Source: Lonepinella sp051851555
GTDB lineage: Bacteria > Pseudomonadota > Gammaproteobacteria > Enterobacterales > Pasteurellaceae
Reading direction: 5' to 3'
Length of the DNA stretch: 64,000 nt
Assembly (NCBI RefSeq): GCF_051851555.1
Contig: NZ_JBPDVH010000001.1
Location: forward strand, 1 to 64,000
The notes under the pieces were generated by a model. That model had not been told where the DNA came from. It saw only the letters and a list, made by a program, of their open reading frames with translations, and ran no database searches. The position numbers and the translations under genes are program-made. Below, piece by piece: positions 52,521-61,745 of this stretch; positions within the stretch are counted from its first letter, which is position 1, and the number at the start of each line of letters is the position of its first letter.

Positions 52521-53465
52521 CTATTGATTTAAATTAGCAATATGATCGTTGGCACTGAGTAAACACAGTAACCCTGTTAAATCCGCAAAGTTTACCACAA
52601 CTTGCGCCTGTTGTTGTACTTTTGGTTTGGCATGAAATGCGGCGCCAAGATCCGCAACGCTCATCATGGCAAGATCGTTGGCACCATCACCAATGGCCAC
52701 GGTATTTTGCGGATCAATCTGAAATTGTTGGGTTAATTGTTGTAACACATTGGCTTTATATTGCGCATGCACAATATCCCCTTTAACCTTGCCGGTCAGC
52801 ACGCCATCCACAATATCAAATTGATTCGACACCGCATAATCTAAACCGAGCATGTCTTTTAAATAATCTGCAAAATAAGTAAAGCCACCAGAGGCAATCG
52901 CTGTTTTCCAGCCCTGTTTTTGTAATTCAGTGATGGTGGTTTGTAACCCCTCCATTAAGGGTAAATGGCGGCGAACTTCGCTTAAAATGCTTTCTTTGGC
53001 GCCTTTTAAGGTGCCTACTCGACGGCGTAAACTTTGTTCAAAATCTAATTCACCTCGCATGGCGGCCGCCGTAATGGCAGAGACTTCTTCCCCCGTGCCG
53101 GCCAGTTTGGCAATTTCATCAATACATTCAATTTTTATCGCCGTACTATCCATATCCATCACCAACAAGCCCGCTTGGCTTAATTTGGCATGAAAGTTGA
53201 TCACCGCCGCATCTAGTTGTAATTCATGGGCATAAGCAATAAATTCAGGCTTAAATTCGCCTTGAATTAACAGCACGACATTTCCGGCCATTTTCCAACC
53301 GTCAAAAATCTGAAAATTTTCACCGCACTTTTGTTGCCATGCCAGTAATTTTTCGAAAGTGAAATGCGGGCTAAATAAAATAGAATAACCGCTTTTTTCT
53401 GCCACCGGTTGATCGCTTAAAAGTGCGGTGGGAAAAGGCGACAATTTTTCAAGAACTGTTTGCAT
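52521..53465 (-). CDS. serB: Phosphoserine phosphatase SerB
   Basis: A 314-residue HAD-family phosphatase. HAD motifs are LVMDMDSTAIKIECIDE (catalytic Asp pair), IASGGFTYF, and VAIGDGANDLAMM. The N-terminal ~105 residues form an ACT-like regulatory domain. SerB makes serine from phosphoserine. It is divergent from ytjB, as in E. coli. Confidence 0.95.
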   Translation of the reverse strand: MQTVLEKLSPFPTALLSDQPVAEKSGYSILFSPHFTFEKLLAWQQKCGENFQIFDGWKMAGNVVLLIQGEFKPEFIAYAHELQLDAAVINFHAKLSQAGLLVMDMDSTAIKIECIDEIAKLAGTGEEVSAITAAAMRGELDFEQSLRRRVGTLKGAKESILSEVRRHLPLMEGLQTTITELQKQGWKTAIASGGFTYFADYLKDMLGLDYAVSNQFDIVDGVLTGKVKGDIVHAQYKANVLQQLTQQFQIDPQNTVAIGDGANDLAMMSVADLGAAFHAKPKVQQQAQVVVNFADLTGLLCLLSANDHIANLNQ

Positions 53466-53536
53466 AAGAAATCCTGTTAATTTTTTATTGGAATGTTACA
53501 ATCATACAATATTCTACATTATTTTGGGTAAATAAC

Positions 53537-54193
53537 TTGCAAATCGTTAAACAGAAACTGGTCAAATCAAGTTTACTCTTGCTGATTGTTGGCTTGTGCC
53601 TCGGCGTGGTGGGGGTGATTTTATTTGGCGTGAAACAATTTCAAATCGGCTCACAATTAGCCAGTGTTAATCAAGTGGCCAATTTGTCCCATTTATTGGT
53701 GCGCCAACAAACCAACTTCTTTTCCATGCTGTTAGTCAATAATGCGAATACAGACAAATTAAGTGAAAATTTGGATAATCTCACCAAAGAAAATTTTGTC
53801 CTTGATGCCTCATTATACGCCACCAATGGCGCATTATTGGCACAAAGTAACCATGGTCCAACCTTCACCGACAAGTCGAATGATGACAAACTCACCCAAC
53901 AAATCGTGGAACCCATTTATTCCACCAATGGCTTAGAGGGCTTTTTACGGGTAACCTTTGATGCGAAATACAGACAAACCACGCAAAGCAAGATTAACCA
54001 GATTTTTCACCAATTATATGGCGAATTATTGATTATTTTCTTAGCCGGCGTGATTCTCGCCAGTTCCGTACATTATTTTTTAGGTCATTTTCGTCGAGTC
54101 AAACGGCTTGAGCATTCTGCGGTGACGTTGCCCGTAAAAGCGACCAAAAGCAAGGCAAGCCAGAATTTCCACCGTCGTCGCCGGAGAATTTAA
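53537..54193 (+). CDS. ytjB: YtjB/SMP-like membrane protein
   Basis: A 218-residue inner-membrane protein with two membrane segments (about 13-33 and 162-182) and a periplasmic part between them. QQIVEPIYSTNGLEGFLRVTFD matches E. coli YtjB, which is also divergent from serB. It seems to start with TTG at 53537, since no ATG appears until residue 64. The C-terminus is highly basic (HRRRRRI). Its function is not established. Confidence 0.8.
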   Translation: MQIVKQKLVKSSLLLLIVGLCLGVVGVILFGVKQFQIGSQLASVNQVANLSHLLVRQQTNFFSMLLVNNANTDKLSENLDNLTKENFVLDASLYATNGALLAQSNHGPTFTDKSNDDKLTQQIVEPIYSTNGLEGFLRVTFDAKYRQTTQSKINQIFHQLYGELLIIFLAGVILASSVHYFLGHFRRVKRLEHSAVTLPVKATKSKASQNFHRRRRRI

Positions 54194-54266
54194 TTCTTAA
54201 TTATATTGTGATAATCAATACAATATATTATTAGCTTATCAATATTTAGCAATTAATTTCAGAATT

Positions 54267-54309
54267 TGTGTTCTACTTCACATTAATTTCTCTTTTGACG
54301 TTTTATAAT
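54267..54309 (+). promoter_or_regulatory. ald promoter with class II CRP-like site
   Basis: TGTGT-TCTACT-TCACA (54267-54282) matches the CRP consensus at nine of ten bases. A perfect -10 TATAAT lies at 54304-54309, predicting a start near 54316. The CRP centre is then 41.5 bases upstream, the standard class II position. This suggests activation of alanine use by cAMP-CRP. Confidence 0.65.
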
Positions 54310-54384
54310 GTTACCCAGATGTTAAGAAAATATGACATCCTTATTTAAACTATTTGTCAGTAACATTCCGTTCAGGAGGAAATT

Positions 54385-55497
54385 ATGATTATTGGTTGTC
54401 CAAAAGAAGTCAAAGTACAAGAATACCGTGTGGGCTTAACCCCCGCCAACGTACAAGCCTATGTAGAGGCGGGTCATACGGTTTACATTGAACATAATGC
54501 GGGGGCTGAAATTGGTTTTAGCGACGCAGATTATCAAGCTGCCGGTGCCACATTAACGGATAAAGCCACGCTCTTTGCCAAAAGTGAGATGATCATTAAG
54601 GTGAAAGAGCCGATTGAAAGTGAATTCCACTATTTCCGTGAAAATCAAATTCTTTATACCTATCTTCACCTTGCCGCTGATCGTCCGCTAACAGAAATGT
54701 TGCTTGCGAAAAAAATTCAAGCCATTGCCTATGAAACCATTAAAACCCCAACCGGTTTGCCTTGTTTGGCGCCAATGAGTTCCATTGCAGGCCGTTTAGC
54801 CACCTTAGAATCCGCCAAATATAGCCAAAAAACCTTTGGCGGAAAAGGGATTTTATTAAGCGGTACGGCGGGTACACCAAAAGCCAAAGTGGTCATTCTC
54901 GGTGGTGGCGTGGTGGGCTTAAATGCCGCACAAATTGCCGTGGGCATTGGTGCAGATGTGACCATTTTAGATATAAATGCTGCTCGTTTAGCCTATATTG
55001 ATCAAATTTTTTCAATGAAAATTAAAACATTGACCAGTTCTCGTGGTAATATTCTTAGTTTATTGCCAGAGGCAGACGTGGTAATTGGTGCGGTGTTAAT
55101 TCCAGGAGCAAAAACACCGCACTTATTAACCCGTGACGATCTGAAATTAATGAAAAAAGGTTCTGTGTTAGTCGACGTTGCGATTGACCAAGGCGGCTGT
55201 TTTGAAACATCCAAAGCCACCACCCACGTTGATCCGATTTATGAAGTAGATGGCGTGATCCATTATTGCGTGGCCAATATGCCAGGTTGCGTCGCACGCA
55301 CCTCTACGCTCGGTTTAACGGATTCCACCTTACAATACGGTTTAGAAATTGCCAAACTCGGTGTTGCGAAAGCCTGTCTTGCCGATCCCGCCTTGTTACA
55401 AGGCCTTAATACTTACGGCGGTCACTGTACTTTCAAAGGGGTGACGGATGCGTTAGATTTAGACTATGTGGATCCAAAAACAGCTTTAACCCATTAA
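54385..55497 (+). CDS. ald: Alanine dehydrogenase
   Basis: A 370-residue enzyme that deaminates L-alanine to pyruvate with NAD. The NAD-binding site is VVILGGGVVGLNAAQIAVGIGADVTILD, and the substrate-site block LFAKSEMIIKVKEPI and the AYETI stretch are intact. CAGGAGG precedes the ATG. An NSS-family transporter follows 82 bases downstream, so the pair likely imports and breaks down alanine for carbon and nitrogen. Confidence 0.96.
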   Translation: MIIGCPKEVKVQEYRVGLTPANVQAYVEAGHTVYIEHNAGAEIGFSDADYQAAGATLTDKATLFAKSEMIIKVKEPIESEFHYFRENQILYTYLHLAADRPLTEMLLAKKIQAIAYETIKTPTGLPCLAPMSSIAGRLATLESAKYSQKTFGGKGILLSGTAGTPKAKVVILGGGVVGLNAAQIAVGIGADVTILDINAARLAYIDQIFSMKIKTLTSSRGNILSLLPEADVVIGAVLIPGAKTPHLLTRDDLKLMKKGSVLVDVAIDQGGCFETSKATTHVDPIYEVDGVIHYCVANMPGCVARTSTLGLTDSTLQYGLEIAKLGVAKACLADPALLQGLNTYGGHCTFKGVTDALDLDYVDPKTALTH

Positions 55498-55579
55498 TTT
55501 TTAATTAAATTTTAACCGCTCTTTCCGCTATGTTTATCACATCGTGGAAAGTGTGCTTTATCTAGGAAAGAGGAATCTT

Positions 55580-56941
55580 ATGTCGGTAAATGGAACAGAA
55601 AAACGTCAAACATGGTCAAGTCGCTTAACCTATGTGCTGACGGTGGCAGGCGCTACTGTGGGCTTTGGGGCGACTTGGCGTTTCCCGTATTTAGTCGGGG
55701 AAAACGGCGGTGGTGCTTATGTCTTGTTGTTTTGCATTGCCATGATTGTCATTGGTATTCCCATGATTTTAGTGGAAAATGTGATTGGTCGCCGCATGCA
55801 CAAAAATGCGGTGGATGCGTTTAGTGGCACCGCGAATGGCAAACCCATTCATGCGGGTTGGAAAATCTTAGGTTATATGGGATTATTAGGCTCCTTTGGT
55901 ATTTTGGCCTATTACATGGTATTAGGCGGTTGGGTGCTCACTTACATTGGGAGCATTATTAACGGTTCTTTGGATTTATCCTCCCCCGTTAGCCCAGACA
56001 CCACAGCACAATTTTTCACCACCTACATTCACAACAGCCCGTTGACCATTTTAGGTTATACTGCCCTGTTTGTACTGGCGAACTATATCATTCTAGCCAA
56101 AGGGATTATGGACGGGATTGAACGTTCGGTGAAATATTTAATGCCCATTCTGTTTATTTTCTTGTTGGTCATGATTGTACGCAACATCACATTACCGGGC
56201 GCCGGACAAGGGATTGAATTTTATTTGGTACCTGATTTTTCCAAAATCACCAAAGAATTATTTGTGTTTGTGTTAGGGCAAGTTTTCTTTGCCTTAAGCC
56301 TTGGTTTTGGTGTGCTAATTACCTTATCCAGTTACTTAGATAAAAAAGAAAATCTGGTCAAAACCGCCTCGATTACGGCAGTAATGAATACGCTGATTGC
56401 GTTAGCTGCGGGCTTTATGATTTTCCCCTCCTTATTCACCTTTAACGTAGCGCCAAACTCAGGCCCAACCTTGGTATTCCAAAGTTTGCCAATCGTCTTT
56501 TCCCACATGTGGAGCGGTTCCATCTTTGCGGTGATTTTCTTTGGCTTATTAATCATTGCAGCATTAACCACCTCATTAACCATTTATGAAGTGTTAATTA
56601 CCGCATTACAAGAAAAAACCCGCTTAGGACGTAAAACATCCATTGCCTTAGTATTAGGCGGGACATTCTTATTGGGCAATATTCCCTCTGTATTAGGCGA
56701 TAATGAATGGAGCAATGTCACCATTATCGGACGCAGTATTTTTGACGCTTTCGATTATATCAGTGGCAATATTCTGTTTATTTTAACCGCACTTGGCTGT
56801 GCCTTATTTGTGGGTTTTGTGTTAAAAGACGAAGCCAAACAAGAGTTAAATGCCGGTGAAAAACTCACCACGATTTGGTTTAACTATGTGAAATATGTCA
56901 TTCCAATTTTGATTTTGGTGATTTTTGTGTATTCGTTATAG
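55580..56941 (+). CDS. Sodium:neurotransmitter symporter (NSS/SNF) family transporter
   Basis: The ATG at 55580 behind AGAGGA gives 453 residues; the longer frame from 55544 is less likely. About eleven membrane segments show the LeuT-like fold, with the N-terminal signature VGFGATWRFPYLVGENGGGAYVLLF. Bacterial NSS proteins take up amino acids with sodium. Position after ald points to alanine as substrate, which is inferred from context. Confidence 0.9.
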   Translation: MSVNGTEKRQTWSSRLTYVLTVAGATVGFGATWRFPYLVGENGGGAYVLLFCIAMIVIGIPMILVENVIGRRMHKNAVDAFSGTANGKPIHAGWKILGYMGLLGSFGILAYYMVLGGWVLTYIGSIINGSLDLSSPVSPDTTAQFFTTYIHNSPLTILGYTALFVLANYIILAKGIMDGIERSVKYLMPILFIFLLVMIVRNITLPGAGQGIEFYLVPDFSKITKELFVFVLGQVFFALSLGFGVLITLSSYLDKKENLVKTASITAVMNTLIALAAGFMIFPSLFTFNVAPNSGPTLVFQSLPIVFSHMWSGSIFAVIFFGLLIIAALTTSLTIYEVLITALQEKTRLGRKTSIALVLGGTFLLGNIPSVLGDNEWSNVTIIGRSIFDAFDYISGNILFILTALGCALFVGFVLKDEAKQELNAGEKLTTIWFNYVKYVIPILILVIFVYSL

Positions 56942-56956
56942 ATATTATAGAGGAGT

Positions 56957-56996
56957 GAAAAAGGCTATTCCCTTATAAGAATAGCCTTTTTGTTGA
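56957..56996 (+). terminator. Terminator after the NSS transporter
   Basis: AAAAAGGCTATTC and GAATAGCCTTTTT form a long stem with a small loop, ending in TTTTTG. It sits between the transporter and the convergent bamE. Confidence 0.9.
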
Positions 56997-57028
56997 TAAA
57001 CTGCGGTGAAAATCACACAAGATTTTCC

Positions 57029-57442
57029 CTATTTCCAGAACTGCCACCAACGTTTGGCACTGCCCTCTGGCGCCTCAATAATGGCGTTATTCACTTCTTG
57101 TTTCTCCACATCTGGCAACGGTTTATCTAAATCTGTACTGGTGACAATACCTTTGCTATCGAAATTCACAATAAAGTTGTGTTGCACAGGGTCTTCATAA
57201 GAATGTTGTTGTAAATAAACGTAGTACCACGTGTTATTACTAAAGGGATCGATTAACACAGGGGTACCCAGTAAATATTGCACCTGTTCTTTGGTCATGC
57301 CTGCTTGCACTTTTTGTACCGTGGAGGATTCCAAATAGTTACCTTGTGGCACGTCAATGCGATAAACAATTTTATTGACAGTTGAACAAGCTGAAACGCT
57401 TAAAGCGAGTACGATCACCGCCGTGATGGATTTTAACTGCAT
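57029..57442 (-). CDS. bamE: Outer membrane assembly lipoprotein BamE
   Basis: A 137-residue lipoprotein (lipobox LSVSAC, Cys19) of the SmpA/OmlA family. VQAGMTKEQVQYLLGTPVLIDPF and NTWYYVYLQQ are family marks. BamE stabilises the BamA-BamD core of the outer-membrane protein insertion complex. The C-terminus carries an extra Trp-rich tail (KRWWQFWK). Confidence 0.93.
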   Translation of the reverse strand: MQLKSITAVIVLALSVSACSTVNKIVYRIDVPQGNYLESSTVQKVQAGMTKEQVQYLLGTPVLIDPFSNNTWYYVYLQQHSYEDPVQHNFIVNFDSKGIVTSTDLDKPLPDVEKQEVNNAIIEAPEGSAKRWWQFWK

Positions 57443-57508
57443 TTTTCTACCTTTTTATTAATCGTTGTTATGATTGTGATAATACCGAATCTGAACGCTA
57501 TTGCCAAA

Positions 57509-58528
57509 TTAATTTTTTACATTCCGCTGTAACTGATCACGCAAATTCGCGGGTAAGCCTTTAATCGTGAGGCTGTCATTTTGTTCGTCCCAAATAATGC
57601 GATTATTGATCAACGACGCATCAAAACTCAAGGTTACGCCTTTGCCTGAACCGGAAAATTTGGTTAAAGATTTTAACGCCGTTGGCACAGGCGGAATACT
57701 CTCTTCCAAGCCGTATTCTTGCTGTTGGGTAAATTCCACAAAAGGACGCTCATTTAGAGTAGGTAATTCTTCAGAAAGTTCCCGTAATTCAATATCATCA
57801 CCGCAATTAATTTGTCCTTTGCAATAATCAAACACTTGCTTTTTCACGGCTTGTGTCTGCTCATTGTTCAATTCCCCCTGTTCGCAATAATCACTCACCG
57901 CTTGCAATAAACATTGATTTTGCACTTTCGGATTTAACCCCTCCTCAGCGCCAAGGAAATCCATAAAGAAATCGCTGATTTTGCGACCGACACGGCCTTT
58001 GATAAAAGTCAAATATCGGTTTGAGGTGGCGTTCACACGTAAATCCGTTAAATTAATCCGTGCGGCAATATCGAATTGGTTAATGTTCAAATATTGGGTG
58101 CGGTGAATTTCTAATTGTTCGTCCACTAACATGCTGATCCGACTGTCCAACAGCGCAACAAATAAATAATCCGTTGCCAAGAAATTATACTGACACAACA
58201 CGAACGTACCACTTTCTGCAAAGGGATATTTGCCCAATTCATTGACTAACAGTTGGGTCGATTGATAGCTAAACGGTAAAAAATCCGTTTCTTTTTCCAG
58301 TAATCGATTGAGTGCCTGTGCAAAAACCGATTGTGCTTGGAACACACCATAGCCTTTGGCTTTGCTTTGATATACTTGATGTAATTCAAGCATTAATTGC
58401 TCCACTTCTGGCGTAATTGGCAACAAGGTTTCACGTAAAATGCTATCTAATTTCACCGGCGAAGTTTCGTCCTCACTGGCGGTTTTAATAATTTGATGTA
58501 ATACAATTTGATTAACGGTAATGCTCAT
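57509..58528 (-). CDS. yejK: Nucleoid-associated protein YejK (NdpA)
   Basis: A 339-residue NdpA-family protein, starting MSITVNQIVLHQIIK and containing RINLTDLRVNATSNRYLTFIKGRVGRKISDFFMDFLGAEEG. It binds DNA and is found in the nucleoid; the C-terminal part includes the conserved KGVTLSFDASLIN. It is divergent from yejL-yejM, the same cluster as in E. coli. Confidence 0.94.
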   Translation of the reverse strand: MSITVNQIVLHQIIKTASEDETSPVKLDSILRETLLPITPEVEQLMLELHQVYQSKAKGYGVFQAQSVFAQALNRLLEKETDFLPFSYQSTQLLVNELGKYPFAESGTFVLCQYNFLATDYLFVALLDSRISMLVDEQLEIHRTQYLNINQFDIAARINLTDLRVNATSNRYLTFIKGRVGRKISDFFMDFLGAEEGLNPKVQNQCLLQAVSDYCEQGELNNEQTQAVKKQVFDYCKGQINCGDDIELRELSEELPTLNERPFVEFTQQQEYGLEESIPPVPTALKSLTKFSGSGKGVTLSFDASLINNRIIWDEQNDSLTIKGLPANLRDQLQRNVKN

Positions 58529-58636
58529 TTTTTCTTCTTTGTTATTTGAAAATAGTAAAATCCTGTTAATTATAACCGCACTTTGGCTAAAAATGTGGTA
58601 GTATTTGCAAATACATGATAGAAAATAAATACAATT

Positions 58637-58858
58637 ATGGCTAGCAACTCAAAATATCAAGATAAACAAGTAGATGCAATCTTAAATGAAATGATCGCCG
58701 TGTTAGAAAAACATCAAGCACCGGTGGATTTGTCTTTAATGGTGTTAGGTAATATGGTGACGAATTTGCTGATCAGTAGCGTGGGCGTACAGCAACAACA
58801 GGCCCTCGCCCAAGCCTTTTCTGAGGCGTTAATCAATTCCGTCAAACCCACAAAATAA
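58637..58858 (+). CDS. yejL: UPF0352 protein YejL
   Basis: A 73-residue all-helical protein (YQDKQVDAILNEMIAVLEKHQAPVDLSLMVLGNMVTNLL) of the YejL family. The function is unknown; it is nearly always found before yejM. It ends 18 bases before that gene, so they are cotranscribed. Confidence 0.92.
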   Translation: MASNSKYQDKQVDAILNEMIAVLEKHQAPVDLSLMVLGNMVTNLLISSVGVQQQQALAQAFSEALINSVKPTK

Positions 58859-58876
58859 CAAAGTTAAGAGTGCGTT

Positions 58877-60676
58877 ATGTTTTGGATTAAAAATGGCAGA
58901 CAATACCGTGAACAGACGTCCCAAAAAATTTCTTGGGGACATTGGTTTGCCTTTTTTAATATTCTCTGGGCGGTCGCCATTGGCTCTCGCTACGCTTTTT
59001 TGATTGACTGGCCACATACTTTTCTCGGACGACTTTATTTCTTTATCAGCATTCTCGGCCATTTTAGTTTTATTGCCTTTGGTGCCTATTTATTGGTGCT
59101 GTTTCCGCTCAGTTTTATCATTAAAAATGAACGCACTTTCCGTGGCGTGAGCGTGATTATTGCCACCATTGCCACGACGTTATTGTTAGTCGATACTGAA
59201 GTCTTTTCACGTTTTAACTTGCACCTTTCTAGCGTGGTATGGAATTTGCTGGTTAACCCTGAAAATGGCGAACTGTCACGAGATTGGCAGATTTTCTTTA
59301 CGCCTATGCCGTTAATGCTATTGGCGCAAATGCTGTTTTCCCGTTGGGCTTGGTATAAATTACGCAGTTTAGAACGGCAAAAATGGATCCGTGGCGTCGG
59401 TGTGTTATTGACAGGGTTGTTTATTACCACGCATTTAATCTATGCTTGGGCGGACGCTTATTTATATCGCCCGATTACCATGCAAAAATCCAATTTTCCG
59501 TTGTCTTATCCCATGACTGCCCGCACGTTCTTAGAAAAACACGGCCTATTAGATAAACAACAATATGAAACCACCTTAGATCAAGAGGGGCGTCCCGATA
59601 CGCCAATGATCAACTATCCGAAACAGGCATTGAGTTACGAACCCGTTGAAAATAAACCTAATTTATTCATTATCACGGTGTCAGGCTTACGCCAAGATGC
59701 GGTGCAAAAAGAAAAAATGCCAGCGTTAACGGAATTTGCCGAAAAAGCGACGCAATTTACGCACCATTACACCACGGGCAGTAGCAATAATGCGGCGATT
59801 ACCGGTTTATTCTATGGCTTAAATGCGAACTATACCGATAGTTTGTTAAATCACAAACAAACCTCGGTCTTGATTGAAAAAATGCAACAAGATGGCTATC
59901 AATTCGGGTTATTCTCTGCCACAAATTTTAAACCGAGCATTTTCCACCAAGCCTTATTTCATCAGATGAAATTACCCAAACTGAAGGCGAAAAATAGTCA
60001 AATTGATAATCAAAGTGCGGTGAAAAATTGGCAAGTTTGGTTTAAACAAAAATCGGCCGATCAACCTTGGTTTAGCTATTTGAATTTAGATATCGGTGAA
60101 CTCACTCGTCAGCAACACTTGCCGACTGAGGCACAAGAACAAGCCTTTTATCAGGCGCAATTAACGCAATTAGATCAGCAAATTAGCCTTATCTTGGCCG
60201 ATTTAAACGCTCAACAGGCATTGGAGAATACTGCCGTGATTATCACAGGCGAGCAAGGTTATTCGTTCCAAAAAACCGAGGGAGAATTGCTTAATTATTT
60301 TGCGCCAGAAGAAATTCATGTGCCAATGATTGTGGCGTGGAAAGAGTTAAATACTGGTGAGGAGGACAAACTCACCAGTCATATTGATGTGGTGCCGGCC
60401 TTGATGTATAACCTATTTTGGGTGAAAAACAGCAATGCAGATTACACCCAAGGGCATAATTTATTCGACCACACCCAATCACCAAGCGAGTGGGTATTGG
60501 TCTCTAATTACCGTTGGAATGTGATTATTACGCCAAATGGTACACAATATCATATTGATAATAAAGGAAACTATCAAAAATACGACCGCACTTATCAGCC
60601 AGAGTCGTCTAACCGTCCACCTTTGGGACTATTCCTTGATGTGTATCAGCAAAATTCGAGCTTTATGGAAAAATAA
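58877..60676 (+). CDS. yejM: Inner membrane sulfatase-like protein YejM (PbgA/LapC)
   Basis: A 599-residue protein with five N-terminal membrane segments (to about residue 200) and a C-terminal periplasmic sulfatase-fold domain (LFIITVSGLRQDAV, TTGSSNNAAITGLFYG, HIDVVPALM). Family members lack full sulfatase activity and sense periplasmic lipid A, controlling LpxC degradation through LapB and FtsH. A terminator follows at 60683-60707. Confidence 0.94.
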   Translation: MFWIKNGRQYREQTSQKISWGHWFAFFNILWAVAIGSRYAFLIDWPHTFLGRLYFFISILGHFSFIAFGAYLLVLFPLSFIIKNERTFRGVSVIIATIATTLLLVDTEVFSRFNLHLSSVVWNLLVNPENGELSRDWQIFFTPMPLMLLAQMLFSRWAWYKLRSLERQKWIRGVGVLLTGLFITTHLIYAWADAYLYRPITMQKSNFPLSYPMTARTFLEKHGLLDKQQYETTLDQEGRPDTPMINYPKQALSYEPVENKPNLFIITVSGLRQDAVQKEKMPALTEFAEKATQFTHHYTTGSSNNAAITGLFYGLNANYTDSLLNHKQTSVLIEKMQQDGYQFGLFSATNFKPSIFHQALFHQMKLPKLKAKNSQIDNQSAVKNWQVWFKQKSADQPWFSYLNLDIGELTRQQHLPTEAQEQAFYQAQLTQLDQQISLILADLNAQQALENTAVIITGEQGYSFQKTEGELLNYFAPEEIHVPMIVAWKELNTGEEDKLTSHIDVVPALMYNLFWVKNSNADYTQGHNLFDHTQSPSEWVLVSNYRWNVIITPNGTQYHIDNKGNYQKYDRTYQPESSNRPPLGLFLDVYQQNSSFMEK

Positions 60677-60682
60677 CCATCA

Positions 60683-60708
60683 AAAAACGACCCTAGGGTC
60701 GTTTTTGT
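60683..60708 (+). terminator. yejM terminator
   Basis: AAAAACGACCC and GGGTCGTTTTT form an 11-bp stem around a minimal loop, with the T run built into the 3' arm. Confidence 0.9.
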
Positions 60709-60736
60709 TTATGCTATTTTTTAAATATCTAGGCTT

Positions 60737-61745
60737 AATAGACAAAATGGTTGCTAAGTAGTAAATTAAAGCCTTATAGTATAAGGCTTTAACCTGCTTC
60801 CAAAATGATGCACAAAAAAATTGCCCATTTTGCTTAAAAAATACCACGAAAAAATACAGAATCAGAAATAAGATCCAACGTTTCAAATGCACATCTTGTG
60901 GGAAATTATTTAGCAATAATTCTTCTCTAAATTCTGCTCAAATTTGGCACGATTACTCTGTTAAAAAACAAACGTTAAAAGAGCTATCAGAAACGTACCA
61001 ACGTTCAATACGAACCATTCAAAGACACATCAAAAAAGCCCCCAAATCGGTGCTTATTAAGCCTGAATTCACCCCTATCAATATCATCATGGATGTTACC
61101 TTCTTTGGACGTAAATTTGGGGTTATGGTTTTTATGAATTCGCTTACCGATACAGTGATCTATCATCAAATTGTCAAAACAGAAAAAGCTATTTATTACA
61201 AAGTTGTAATGAACAAGTTGCGAGAAAAAGGATATAAAATTCAATCCATTACTTGTGATGGGAAACATGTCAACTTTGCCAGTTTCATCAAGTTGTACTC
61301 GTTATGCGAAAGCTCACAAGGAAACCAAAATCTGAAGCAGGAAAAGAGCTACAAGAGCTGATAAAAACGCTTAAAAAAAGTACTAAAAAATATTTTATCG
61401 TAATCTAAATGAATGGCATCAGAAGCACAAAAATTACTTGCTAGAGCGTTCAGAAAAAGCTGAACAAAATGGTAGAAAACCGTTCAAACACAAGCAACTT
61501 AGAAGTGCCTATTTCAGCTTAAAACGACATGAAAATGTCCTGTTTACTTTTGAGAAATATCCTGAACTAAAGATTGAAAAAACAACAAATCGGATTGAAA
61601 GGCTATTTAAAGAACTGAAGAAGAAATTAGCTACACATAGCGGTTTAAAAACAAAGAATAAGATCTTGTTTATACAGGATTTTTTGAATAAGAAAAGTTG
61701 CTATTCAGTTAAAGAAAATGCTAAATAGCAACCATTTTGTCCATT
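60737..61745 (+). mobile_element. Degenerate insertion sequence (zinc-ribbon IS256-like)
   Basis: GACAAAATGGTTGCTA (60741-60756) is exactly repeated in inverse orientation at 61726-61741, and flanking TAATA/TAATG extend the terminal repeats with one mismatch. Between them is a broken transposase. The element, about 1.0 kb, lies between yejM and rapZ, and its right end touches the rapZ stop codon. No clear target duplication could be read. Confidence 0.82.
60780..61728 (+). pseudogene. Broken transposase, IS256-like with N-terminal zinc ribbon
   Basis: Three frames join into one transposase. Frame one (60780 to about 61270) has a zinc ribbon, CPFC and CTSC spaced by about 24 residues, a helix-turn-helix (TLKELSETYQRSIRTIQRHI), the first catalytic Asp (IIMDVTFFG) and the second (ITCDGK). 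Frame two (from 61277) continues CQFHQVVLVMRKLTRKPKSE. Frame three (to 61728) reads FYRNLNEWHQKHKNYLLERS and has the Glu in TTNRIERLFKELKK. A deletion near 61265-61277 and a one-base shift near 61400 break it. No good start codon is seen. It cannot be active. Confidence 0.82.

Noticed and set aside
61050..61728. Two separate small genes within the decayed insertion sequence
   Set aside because: They are consecutive frames of one transposase, bounded by matching terminal repeats, with catalytic residues split between them.
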